Positions 1 through 7,974 of a DNA stretch of 46,018 bases are shown one piece after another; the stretch's first letter is position 1; every line of letters begins with the position of its first letter. The position numbers and the translations under genes were made by a program. The notes under the pieces are model-generated. The model did not search any database. It saw only the letters and a list, made by a program, of their open reading frames with translations, and was not told the DNA's origin. This DNA comes from Fabrea salina (taxonomy: Eukaryota > Ciliophora > Heterotrichea > Heterotrichida > Fabreidae), in contig JALIHJ010000087.1 in the NCBI GenBank assembly GCA_022984795.1, positions 1 through 46,018 of the forward strand, written 5' to 3'.

Positions 1-732
1 TCCTAACACCCTAACACCCTAACACCCTAACACCCTAACACCCTAACACCCTAACACCCTAACACCTAACACCCTAACACCTAACACCCTAACACCCTAA
101 CACCCTAACACTAACACCCCTAACACCCCTAACACCTAACACCCTAACACCCTAACACCCCTAACACCTAACACCCCTAACACCTAACACCCTAACACCT
201 AACACCCTAACACCCTAACACCTAACACCCTAACACTAACACCCTAACACTAACACTAACACCTAACACCCTAACACCCCCTAACACCTAACACCCTAAC
301 ACCCTAACACCCTAACACCCCTAACACCCCTAACACCCTAACACTAACACCTAACACTAACACCTAACACCTAACACCCTAACACTAACACCCTAACACT
401 AACACCCTAACACCCCTAACACCCTAACACCCTAACACCCTAACACCCTAACACCTAACACCTAACACTAACACCCTAACACCCTAACACTAACACCCTA
501 ACACCCTAACACTAACATAACACTAACACCCTAACACCCTAACACCCCTAACACTAACACCTAACACCCTAACACCCTAACACCCTAACACCTAACACCC
601 TAACACCCTAACACCCTAACACTAACACCCTAGCACCCTAACACCCTAACACCCCTAACACCCCTAACACCCTAACACCCTAACACCCCCTAACACCCCT
701 AACACCCTAACACCCTAACACTAACACCCTAA
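1..732. repeat. Left telomere, CCCTAACA repeats (irregular)
   Basis: The array is of the C-rich strand unit CCCTAACA, reading inward from the chromosome end. Many units deviate: CTAACA, CCTAACA, CCCCTAACA and CCCCCTAACA are interspersed throughout, and one unit carries a G. The last recognisable unit ends at CCCTAACTCC. The 8-nt unit is the one known from heterotrich ciliates. The irregularity contrasts sharply with the mostly exact right telomere. It may be consensus error on the C-rich strand or real heterogeneity. Confidence 0.97.
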
Positions 733-976
733 CTCCAATTGAGAAACTTGTAGCTATAGTAGCTAGAATTCCTACAAGTAAGAATTTATTCATAAAATAA
801 TAAGATTTTTGAGTCTAGACAAGATGCAGACAATTAAGAAGTTACCATAGGTTGATTAGCATAATCTTCCTTGAAAAAATCAGTATAAGGTTGAGAAACT
901 CAACTCTATCTCTGAATTAAAAATAACAAGAGTCCATAAACTCATCAAACTCCAAAAACTTTAAAAGGATTATAAT
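733..976. other. Left subtelomeric AT-rich spacer
   Basis: About 240 bp lie between the telomere and the first gene. The stretch is AT-rich, with no convincing reading frame, tRNA-like B box or repeat. It ends with ATTATAAT directly before the POP7 start codon, which is the start-proximal TATAA-type motif seen before most genes here. Confidence 0.6.
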
Positions 977-1300
977 ATGAAAATAACTAAAAGACAAATT
1001 CCCCACCCACACCCAGCCGAGAACGAAATATACATTACTAGAAAGCATCCACTTAAAGTTTACATCAAACGAGCACAAACCCTTATTGAGTCAGGCTACA
1101 CAGAGGTTTATGTGCACGGGTCTGGAATGGCGATAGCAGGTGCACTGGACCTTGCGAACTCAGTAAAGCACTTATTCGACACACTAGAAATTGAAACAGA
1201 CTCTACTTATGCACTTGACCAAGTTGAGGACTCGCAAGCGCGAATTAGACCAGTGCCTTCTATTCATATTTTACTTAAAGGAACTAAAGCGATTATCTAG
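977..1300 (+). CDS. POP7: RNase P/MRP subunit POP7 (Rpp20), Alba-type
   Basis: This 107-residue protein matches the Rpp20/Pop7 subunit that binds the RNA of RNase P (tRNA 5' maturation) and RNase MRP (rRNA processing), normally with Rpp25/Pop6. The Alba-like core is clear: NEIYITRKHPLK near residues 16-27, then the helix before EVYVHGSGMAIAGALDLA (about 43-60), which corresponds to the family's EIYIHGLGLAI motif. A C-terminal strand reads IRPVPSIHILLKG. Length is at the short end of the family, with little N-terminal extension. The start follows TTATAATATG. The stop (TAG 1298-1300) lies inside the 3' end of the convergent coiled-coil gene, an 8-bp overlap. It is the chromosome's first gene, only 244 bp from the telomere. 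Confidence 0.85.
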   Translation: MKITKRQIPHPHPAENEIYITRKHPLKVYIKRAQTLIESGYTEVYVHGSGMAIAGALDLANSVKHLFDTLEIETDSTYALDQVEDSQARIRPVPSIHILLKGTKAII

Positions 1301-2342
1301 ACTCTACTTGTTTGCGTACTTCTTCAAACAGTTCTTTCAGTCTGAGTTCTTCTTGGTTGGCCTTTAACCTAGGTGCTTTTTGTTTGATGTTTTCTAGAAG
1401 TTGCGACCTTTCAGCTTGTTTTTTCTTAATCTGTTGTTGAGTTCTGTGTTTAAGGTTTTCTACTTGACTTTCAATGTTAATTTTAGCTTGTAAAGTTAAG
1501 TGTTTTTCATTAACGTTTTTTTGAGCTTGAAAGTCTTTTTGGGACCTTCTGTAAAGGATGTTTTCGGCTTTTTGTTCTTGGGCGATTTCGTTGTCTTTGA
1601 TGGCTTTTTGGATTTTAAGTTGTTTTTCAAAAGCTAGTTGTCTTTTGTACTCGAGTTTGGCTTGTTTTTGGGCCATCATTCGGTTGAATTTTTCTTGGGA
1701 GATTCTTTGTGACTCTTTGATTGCTAGTTCTTTTTGGGTTTGTTTTTGTTGGTTGGCTATTTGGACTTGGTGTATGTGGGTAGCTTTGGCTAAAGCTTTT
1801 TCTCTGGCTTCAGCTTTGCGGATTTCTTCAGCTGCTTTTTGGTAGAGACGTTGTTCTTCTGCTTTGAGTTGTTTTTCTTGGTACTCTTTGTACCTTTGGG
1901 AGAGCTGGAGTTCTTTTTTGTGCTGGATTTGTTTGATGCGTTCGTTGACTGACTGAGTTTTGGGTTTTTCTAAGCTTTCTTCGATTTGGATGAGTTTTTG
2001 GGGACTCAGAATGTGGGTTTCTGGTTTGGTTTGGAAAGGAACAGGACTAACAGCAGGTTCAGTTACTGGGTTTGAAAAGCTGTGTCTGGAAGGACTTAGG
2101 TTCCTAGGAGAGACTTGGTAGGAGAGTTGGTTTGACTTGTGGTCTTTGATTTTCTGTATTTTGGAGAGTCTGGTATTTTCTTGGTTTGAAAACTGAATGT
2201 GGGAGGCTGGAGTTTCTGAGGCAGAAGGTTTGTACTTGAGTTCACTAGGGTGCACTCCAAGCACTCTGCAAGCTTGGAACGACTTAGTTGAGAGTTCAGG
2301 AGTTTTTACAGAGTAAGAGTCCCAGTCTTCAATTGAAGCCAT
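1293..2342 (-). CDS. Charged coiled-coil protein, unknown function
   Basis: The product is 349 residues from the start MASIEDWDS. I prefer this ATG over one 18 nt upstream because it sits directly behind TTATA and leaves only 5 bp to the divergent neighbour. The first ~125 residues are Ser/Pro-rich and likely disordered. From about 130 to the end it is an almost unbroken Gln/Lys/Glu/Ala-rich helix, for example KKELQLSQRYKEYQEKQ, typical of long coiled coils in ciliary or cytoskeletal proteins. No domain can be named. The 3' end overlaps POP7 by 8 bp. An axonemal or basal-body role is only a guess from composition. Confidence 0.7.
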   Translation of the reverse strand: MASIEDWDSYSVKTPELSTKSFQACRVLGVHPSELKYKPSASETPASHIQFSNQENTRLSKIQKIKDHKSNQLSYQVSPRNLSPSRHSFSNPVTEPAVSPVPFQTKPETHILSPQKLIQIEESLEKPKTQSVNERIKQIQHKKELQLSQRYKEYQEKQLKAEEQRLYQKAAEEIRKAEAREKALAKATHIHQVQIANQQKQTQKELAIKESQRISQEKFNRMMAQKQAKLEYKRQLAFEKQLKIQKAIKDNEIAQEQKAENILYRRSQKDFQAQKNVNEKHLTLQAKINIESQVENLKHRTQQQIKKKQAERSQLLENIKQKAPRLKANQEELRLKELFEEVRKQVESR

Positions 2343-2350
2343 TATAAATG
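2340..2350. promoter_or_regulatory. 5-bp divergent ATG-ATG junction with TATAA core
   Basis: The start codons of the coiled-coil gene (minus) and the DHHC gene (plus) are separated only by TATAA (2343-2347). Each strand therefore reads TATA directly into ATG. Any promoter must lie within these bases or inside the coding regions. Confidence 0.6.
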
Positions 2351-3364
2351 ACCAAAACACAACCCCTCACGCTTTCCAAAATCTTAGGAAACTTCTTTGT
2401 GCTGTTTGTGTTGTGCATTATTAGTTTTATTTACTACACCTTTGTGACTGAATTTTACCCTAGAAGAGAAGAGTTAGGCATTAGCATTTTACTAGGAGTT
2501 TTCCACTTGATGGTCTTTTTGTTGCTGTGGAGTTTCTTTATGGCTATGCTGACTGACCCTGGAATGGTGCCTCCTTTGTGGGGGTTTTACATGGGCGACT
2601 CTGAACAAAAGCGGCGGAGGTACTGTCTTATGTGCCATGTTTTCAAACCTGAAAGGTGCCACCACTGCTCGGCTTGCAACAGGTGCGTTCTGAATATGGA
2701 CCACCACTGTCCTTGGATCAACAACTGTGTAGGTTTTTACAACCGGAAGTTCTTTTTGCTGCTGCTAGTTTACGTGTTGCTTTCAGCTTACACAGTAGCT
2801 GTTTCAATGGCCAAGCCTACTTACGACAAAATATTTTACTTTATTCAAAGTCGCGATTTGTTTGCTTACAAACAGATCATTTCAATAGGTGGTTACGGCC
2901 TGGACTTAATGCTGAGTATAGTGCTGTCATTGTTTTTTAAGTTCCACCTTAAACTTCTCTTCAGGAACTCAACTACCATCGAAAACATGGACAAAAAAAC
3001 CCAACAGAGACAGAACACCTACGACAAAGGACCTAAGGGCAACTGGGAACAAGTCTTTGGGCGCAACCCTTGGCTGTGGTTCTTGCCCATGCACGGGGCT
3101 TCAGGCAAACCTATAGGAGACGGAGTGATTTGGAACCAAGAACAAGTTTACAACTACGAAGAAGAAGTCCCAGCTAACGAAGGAGAAAGTCGCCGCACTT
3201 CTAGAGTTACTGGAAGTGGAATAGTAGGAAGCAGAGAAATCAAAAGCTCAAGGGACTTGTTTGCAGTGTCTCCTAGGTCTACTAACCAAGTAGATTCCAC
3301 TAGGAGTTCAGCTCCTCGTTCACACGCTCCCAACTCTGAAAGACCTGCCCAGGATAATGTGTAA
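2348..3364 (+). CDS. DHHC-type protein S-palmitoyltransferase
   Basis: This is a 338-residue integral membrane enzyme that transfers palmitate from acyl-CoA to protein cysteines, probably at Golgi or plasma membrane. Two hydrophobic segments (about residues 12-33 and 44-68) precede the zinc-binding cysteine-rich domain, which starts with YCLMCHVFKPERCHHC near residue 91 and carries the catalytic D-H-H-C at about 118-121, followed by PWINNCVG. Two more membrane spans follow (about 133-155 and 178-200), then an STTIEN stretch in the position of the family's TTxE motif. The Ser/Arg-rich tail (about 275-338) is likely disordered. It resembles the ZDHHC3/7/15/20 side of the family more than the intron-bearing DHHC gene at 5371-6435. 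Its start lies 5 bp from the divergent neighbour. Confidence 0.93.
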   Translation: MTKTQPLTLSKILGNFFVLFVLCIISFIYYTFVTEFYPRREELGISILLGVFHLMVFLLLWSFFMAMLTDPGMVPPLWGFYMGDSEQKRRRYCLMCHVFKPERCHHCSACNRCVLNMDHHCPWINNCVGFYNRKFFLLLLVYVLLSAYTVAVSMAKPTYDKIFYFIQSRDLFAYKQIISIGGYGLDLMLSIVLSLFFKFHLKLLFRNSTTIENMDKKTQQRQNTYDKGPKGNWEQVFGRNPWLWFLPMHGASGKPIGDGVIWNQEQVYNYEEEVPANEGESRRTSRVTGSGIVGSREIKSSRDLFAVSPRSTNQVDSTRSSAPRSHAPNSERPAQDNV

Positions 3365-3374
3365 ACCAATTAAT

Positions 3375-4367
3375 ATGGAAACTATGAACGCTGTAGTTGT
3401 GGAGGAGTACGGAAACCTTAACTCTGTGTGCGCTAAAGAAATGCCTGTGCCTGTGCCCCAAGAAAACTTTGCCTTAGTCAAGATGGAGTTTGCTCCTGTC
3501 AACGTAATTGATGAAATCACTATTCTGGGACACCACACTCAGTTGCCTACCCCTCGCATATTGGGGTCCGAAGGAAGTGGCACTGTTGTTAAGAGTGGAG
3601 GAGGCCAAGCTGACTCTTTAGTTGGCAAGCGTGTAGCTGTGATGGCTGAGTACCCAGGTTCCTCAGGCACTTGGGCTGAGTATTCAGTAGTCCACGTTAG
3701 CATGATATTTCCTCTTTCTGAATCAACTTCTTTTGAACAAGCCGCTAGTTTCATCGTGAACCCCGGAACAGTGGCTCTCTTCATGCAGTGCATTAGGGAA
3801 GGAGGCTACCCTTCAATAATTCAAAACGCTGCAGCTTCTTCTTTGGGCAAAATGCTTGTGAGGTGGTGCCAAAAAGAAGGAATCCAAACAGTCAACCTTG
3901 TGCGCAGAAGGGAACAAGCAGAGGCACTTAGAAGTATAGGAGCAGAACACGTTTTAAACACTAGTGAACAAGGCTGGGTGCAAGAAGCTTCTAAGCTTTG
4001 TAACGAGCTAGACGTGAGGATTGGGTTTGACCCAGTGGCAGGTTTGAGCACCAACGACTTGATGACTGTAATCAAGGAACCAGGAGTAGTTTACAACTAC
4101 GGGTCCCTTGCTAGTCAGACCTGTGAAGTTTCAGCAATGTTGCTTATAGTGCAGAAAAAAAGACTAGAAGGGCTTTGTTTGCCTGTTTGGTTGGCTCAGT
4201 TGAGTCCTCAGGAAAAGGAAAGGGTTTCAGAGGAGATTGAACCACTGCTTCCAGATGTGCTGAAAACAGACTACTCTGGGGAGTACAACTTTTCAAACAT
4301 CAAAGATGCTTTGGAAGCTTACAAGCAGAAAAAAACTGATTCTAAGTTCTTAATAAAGATAAGTTAG
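3375..4367 (+). CDS. Medium-chain reductase (quinone/enoyl reductase type, MDR)
   Basis: The 330-residue product is an NAD(P)H-dependent medium-chain dehydrogenase/reductase of the zinc-free branch. An N-terminal GroES-like domain contains FAPVNVIDE and GSEGSGTVV, where the zinc enzymes have GHExxG with a ligand His, so no catalytic zinc is expected. The Rossmann half begins around residue 140 with a NPGTVALF segment, then IIQNAAASSLGKM and NLVRRREQAEALRSIGAEHVLN. These fit MECR-like enoyl reductases or quinone oxidoreductases; the substrate cannot be chosen. The start is taken as METMNAVVV after TTAATATG, rather than an in-frame ATG 18 nt upstream that would overlap the previous stop codon. 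The TAG stop overlaps the end of the convergent gene by 4 bp. Confidence 0.85.
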   Translation: METMNAVVVEEYGNLNSVCAKEMPVPVPQENFALVKMEFAPVNVIDEITILGHHTQLPTPRILGSEGSGTVVKSGGGQADSLVGKRVAVMAEYPGSSGTWAEYSVVHVSMIFPLSESTSFEQAASFIVNPGTVALFMQCIREGGYPSIIQNAAASSLGKMLVRWCQKEGIQTVNLVRRREQAEALRSIGAEHVLNTSEQGWVQEASKLCNELDVRIGFDPVAGLSTNDLMTVIKEPGVVYNYGSLASQTCEVSAMLLIVQKKRLEGLCLPVWLAQLSPQEKERVSEEIEPLLPDVLKTDYSGEYNFSNIKDALEAYKQKKTDSKFLIKIS

Positions 4368-4879
4368 TTAGTGAGGTGGTTAGCTAAGAGTTTAGCCATT
4401 TTTTCTAAGTCAGAAACTTGGGTTTTCAGTTTGGGACAGGAATGCAGTTCTTGGCTCTGTGTGACTTTTAGAATGTTTGCACTGAGTTTGACTGAAATAG
4501 GCAGTTTAGCTGTTTCAGCAAACCCAGTGACCTTTTCAAACTGCTTTCTGAGCTTTTTATGGTGTGAAGGGTAAATCATTACAATAGAAGGCCTTTTAGG
4601 AGGCTTAGGAAGAGCTTTGGGAGGGTTTTTAAACTCAAACTTAGCAGCTGGAGGCTCTTCAAGGGGTTGTTCAGGCTTCGAAAGCAAGGTTTTGGAGTTA
4701 GTAGGTTCAGAAGTAGGTTCCCAGGTAATGTTTCCAGGAAGAGGTGGAGGGGAGGGAGGAGTGGTTTTTATGGTGTTGCTAAGGTTTACATAATTCCTGA
4801 CTTGTTGTTTAGGCAACTTAGAGGTAGGTTTAAGTAGTTCCTGGTAAGAAACTTGAAACTGGGAAGGGTTCATTTTCAT
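4364..4879 (-). CDS. Proline-rich protein, unknown
   Basis: The product is 171 residues with no recognisable family. Residues ~15-105 are rich in Pro, Lys and Ser (PSPPPLPGNITWEP, PPKALPKPPKRPS), which suggests a disordered linker or SH3-type ligand region. The C-terminal ~60 residues look helical and amphipathic, ending in SDLEKMAKLLANHLTN. An alternative start two codons downstream (MNPSQ) is possible. It is convergent with the MDR gene (4-bp overlap) and divergent from the glutaredoxin-like gene across a 71-bp spacer. Confidence 0.6.
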   Translation of the reverse strand: MKMNPSQFQVSYQELLKPTSKLPKQQVRNYVNLSNTIKTTPPSPPPLPGNITWEPTSEPTNSKTLLSKPEQPLEEPPAAKFEFKNPPKALPKPPKRPSIVMIYPSHHKKLRKQFEKVTGFAETAKLPISVKLSANILKVTQSQELHSCPKLKTQVSDLEKMAKLLANHLTN

Positions 4880-4950
4880 ATTCGTGATGAGAAGTAAGCA
4901 TGATCACTGATGTGGTACACTTGAACTGATACCTGACTGTAATTATAATA

Positions 4951-5364
4951 ATGGGAATCCGTCAATCAGTGTCTGTGCCTTTGAAGCCCGACATCAAAGC
5001 TGAGAACCAAATACACTCTGCAGTGATTTACGGAAAGTCTTTTTGCTTAAAGACTTATGAAGCCAGGGAGATCCTAAGGAACCTTGAAATCGAACCTAAG
5101 GTTGAAGAGGTTAACTTGTCTCCGCAAGCAAACGAAATCGAGAAAGGACTGTTCCAACTAACAGGACAACTAGACTACCCCATTATCTTTGTAGCCGGGA
5201 AACACGTTGGAAGCACCAAAGACCTTAAAAAAGCACTTAAAAGTGGGTACTTGCAAGTGCTAGTTAACAAAGTCAAAAAAGAAGACGAAGAAGAAGAAAA
5301 AGAAGACCCCAAAAAAGACACTAAAAACGACCCTAAAGTAACTCCTCAGATCCAAGAACTCTAA
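4951..5364 (+). CDS. Glutaredoxin-like protein with N-myristoylation signal
   Basis: This 137-residue protein has a glutaredoxin/thioredoxin-like fold at about residues 21-105. There is a beta strand SAVIYGKSFC, then KTYEAREILRNLEI. The DYPIIFVAGKHVGSTKDLKKAL segment matches the glutaredoxin TVPxVFIxGxxIGG region with its conserved cis-proline. The active site reads SFCLKT instead of CPYC/CGFS, so one cysteine remains and classical dithiol chemistry is unlikely. The N-terminus MGIRQS fits an N-myristoylation signal (Gly2, Ser6), suggesting membrane attachment. The last ~30 residues are a Glu/Lys/Asp-rich tail. The start follows ATTATAATAATG. The stop is 6 bp from the convergent DHHC gene. Confidence 0.75.
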   Translation: MGIRQSVSVPLKPDIKAENQIHSAVIYGKSFCLKTYEAREILRNLEIEPKVEEVNLSPQANEIEKGLFQLTGQLDYPIIFVAGKHVGSTKDLKKALKSGYLQVLVNKVKKEDEEEEKEDPKKDTKNDPKVTPQIQEL

Positions 5365-5370
5365 ATTACA

Positions 5371-6435
5371 CTAATGTATTGTTAAGTTGTGGTAAAGCGT
5401 CTGTGACTTAGTAACAGTTTTAAACTCAGGCTCATGCAAAGCACGGATACTATGAGCATCTGATATTGAAACAAGGTCTTCAACAGCAGCAGTGGGGAGT
5501 TGGAAGTTCCTAGGTTTCTTTTTTGAAAACAAAACTTCAACCACATTCATGCACACAGAACTCTTTGCAAAAGGGTTGCCTGTAGGGGTTGAGTAGTTGC
5601 CTTTGATCTTTTCATAAGTAGTTTGGTTAGTAAGCACTAAGTAAGTGTGGAAGGTAAACAGTCCTATAACACACCAAAAGGCCTAAGTAACTCTTACCAC
5701 AAAACAGTAAAAAAACAGAGCAAAGGAAACCGAACCGTCTTGGATAGCGTTCAACAAAGCTTCCGTTTCTCCGTAACCGTCTTCTACGTCGTACTCCCGG
5801 GCCAACTTAACTAGGTGCGTTACTGAAACTATGCACTCCAAGGCAAAGCACATACAAACACTGCCTAGAAACCCCATGAAGTACTTGTAGTTGCGCTTGC
5901 CTATACAGTTGCCTACCCAAGGACAGTGGTGGTCAAACCTTTCAATGCACACGTCGCAGTCAGAACAGTGACTTGCCCTAGGCGGTCTGAAAATCATGCA
6001 GGTTCTGCAGAACTTCATTCTAGTTACTTGGCTGTCGTAGGAGTACCTAACTGCTCTGTTCCTGAACCACATAGGACACTTGGAGTTAGCTAGCAAAGCA
6101 GGAACTGTAGGGGCATTCAGAGGTCCCCTGGCAAAAGGAGGTTCTTGTCTAGGAATGATTCCTGGGTCAGTGAATGCTGTCACACACAGAAAAGCATTGC
6201 AGATTAGTTGCACTAACACTAGTGATAACACTGCCCAAATGCCTCCTTGTTCTTCTAGAAAGTAAGTACTTGGGTAACCCAGTGCTAGTCCAAATGGCAA
6301 GTTTATAAGTAGTAAAGTTACTAGTGTTCTGTTGTAGTCAGGGCTGTTTGGAACTTACCCTAGCAAGAGTTTGCCTTTAAGGAATATTTTGTGCGCCCCT
6401 TGCCACTGCAAGTAACCTTCTTTATCTAAATCCAT
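5371..6435 (-). CDS. DHHC palmitoyltransferase (ERF2/ZDHHC9-14-18 type), two introns
   Basis: Three exons (6435-6359, 6343-5698, 5682-5371) give 344 residues once two 15-nt introns are removed. Exon 1 begins [18 protein letters not shown], after AAATAGTA. The junction creates KLLLGPDYNRT, the usual start of this subfamily, followed by two membrane spans. The cysteine-rich domain reads [16 protein letters not shown], with catalytic D-H-H-C at about residues 163-166 and PWVGNCIG after it. Two more spans follow, and exon 3 supplies the diagnostic [18 protein letters not shown] motif (TTxE plus NP). ERF2-group enzymes act at ER/Golgi on Ras-like and other substrates. It is convergent with the glutaredoxin-like gene, with a 6-bp gap. 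Confidence 0.92.
5683..5697 (-). other. 15-nt spliceosomal intron 2 of DHHC gene
   Basis: The minus strand reads GTAAGAGTTACTTAG. It contains an in-frame stop if retained. Splicing joins the third membrane-span region to [20 protein letters not shown] and then to the TTxE motif. Confidence 0.93.
6344..6358 (-). other. 15-nt spliceosomal intron 1 of DHHC gene
   Basis: The minus strand reads GTAAGTTCCAAACAG, with canonical GTAAGT 5' and CAG 3' ends. Removing it restores the frame and yields the family-typical KLLLGPDYNRT junction. The 15-nt size is diagnostic of heterotrich ciliates. Confidence 0.93.
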
Positions 6436-6459
6436 TACTATTTAAAGTTTTTACAAGAA

Positions 6460-7699
6460 TTAAACCCAACTTTCTAAGTCTGTGAAGCTGGGGCGTTTGG
6501 ATTGGTCGACTTCTAGCATGCTCAGAAGCAGTTCTTTGAGTTTACTGGAGTAGTTAAGTTTGTCAATTGCTAACTGCAGTTTGGTTCTTAGGTTGTCTGT
6601 GCACTCGTTAAGTCCTAAAGGCAGTTTGAGTGAACTCATCTGGTAAAAAGTCAGTCCTAAAGAGTAAGTGTCTGACTTAAAAGGGTTGTGAGTAACTAAA
6701 CGCTCTGGGTTTTCTCCTTTTAAGTAACTAGTGTAGGCTTGGAACTCAAGCGGACTGAAGTAAGTTAAAGTTCCGCTTAAACTAAAAGTGGCTTCTTCAC
6801 TGCACACCATCACATAAGCCCCGAAGTCAAACAGTTTAATTCCAGAGCTGCACACAAAGTGGCTAGGTTTAATATCTGAGTGGGCTATTTGGTTTCTTTC
6901 TAAGTGAGCAAAACTCCTCACTAAGCTTTCAAAGTACTTCCAAAGTTTGTCTTCTGTCCAAAAGTTGTTTCTTTTGGCTCTAAAGTTTATAACGTCTAGC
7001 AAGTTCTTGCCTTCAAGTCTTTCCTGAACTAAGATGTGCTTTAGTTTCGAGTCGCTTGTGTCAAGTAAGCTTCCTAGTACTTTGCAGATACTAGGGTAAC
7101 TGACCCTTGACAGTGTAAGTGCTTCTCTCTGCACTCTGTTGAACTCGTCTACCCGCAAGCACTCTTTGACCCTCACAAGTACTTTGGTGTCAGCTACTCT
7201 TCCTTCATAGAGTTTGGTGTTTTTTTCCGATGTTAGTTCTTTTTGGAACTCTAAGTTGCCAAGAGTTAAGTCGTAAGAAAGCATTCGTTTGTGGGGTTTT
7301 TTCAGAGTGGTTTGTGGAGAAGGAGTTTTGGTGTTGCTTAAAAAGTTGAGAATCATGTGGATTTCTCCTGTCTTTTTAGAAGACTTGTAAACTGAGAACG
7401 AAGAGTCTTTGTTGAGTGAACTGGGTAGTTTGGACAGGGAAAACTCTCCTTCTCCTAAAAGTTTGAAGTTAAACAGACTCTTACTCATCAGTCTGAAGTA
7501 TAGGGTACCCTGACGTCTTGAAGGAATCTCAAGCACTTCTCCCCAGTAAGGATTCCAACCAGACTGAGTTGTAGAGCGGACTTCTTTGCCTTCTAGTATA
7601 AACATCACTAGCATCTTTGGAGTTCCTATACTGCAGATAGTTCTTGTAGTTGCGTGTGTAAGTGTTACTCGCAAAACTCCTTCTGAAAGGTATTTCCAT
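6460..7699 (-). CDS. C2 domain plus divergent protein kinase, one frame slip near start
   Basis: This is a two-domain protein of about 412 residues. A C2 domain comes first (GVLRVTLTHATTRT... SGWNPYWGEVLEIP), a fold that often binds lipid or calcium. From about residue 140 a kinase domain follows: a beta-3 Lys in VLVRVKE, an alpha-C Glu in QREALTL, a catalytic loop HSDIKPSHF, an intact DFG, and a SPLEF segment in place of APE. The catalytic loop lacks the usual Arg of HRD and replaces the conserved Asn with His, so activity is doubtful. The conserved frame has no ATG. An ATG preceded by ATAA lies at 7699-7697 in the frame one nucleotide off, consistent with a single extra base (GG at 7697-7696) or an unrecognised start. 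The downstream neighbour's start is 24 bp past the stop. Confidence 0.72.
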
Positions 7700-7833
7700 T
7701 TATGGTTAGTTTACTTCTTGAGTGTTCTTAAGCTGAGTTTTTGTTGCTGGTTTTTAGAGTGTGACTATTTATCCAAGGATGATTGCGTTATTAACTGATT
7801 AAAGCTTTTGAAGACATATTTAATAACCATAAG

Positions 7834-7867
7834 TTTTTTAGGAGTTGTAGAGAAAATTCAAAATTGG
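7834..7867 (+). repeat. 34-bp direct repeat, copy 1 (upstream of 7975 gene)
   Basis: The element begins with six T and continues AGGAGTTGTAGAGAAAATTC. It matches 9238-9271 at about 30 of 34 positions. It lies 107 bp upstream of the first surface-type gene, in a 275-bp AT-rich spacer that otherwise shows no gene. Confidence 0.7.
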
Positions 7868-7974
7868 TTTTTTAGGTGTTACATGCATACAGTGCAAACA
7901 CTATAGCTTAAGACTTCTTAGGAACTACTAAAAACCTAACTAATTAGTCCGTTTTTCGGCATTTCTAATATAAA

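Noticed and set aside
1558-1845. Open frame antisense to the coiled-coil gene
   Set aside because: Its low-complexity Ser/Cys/Trp-rich translation mirrors the Lys/Gln-rich coding strand; it is a shadow frame.
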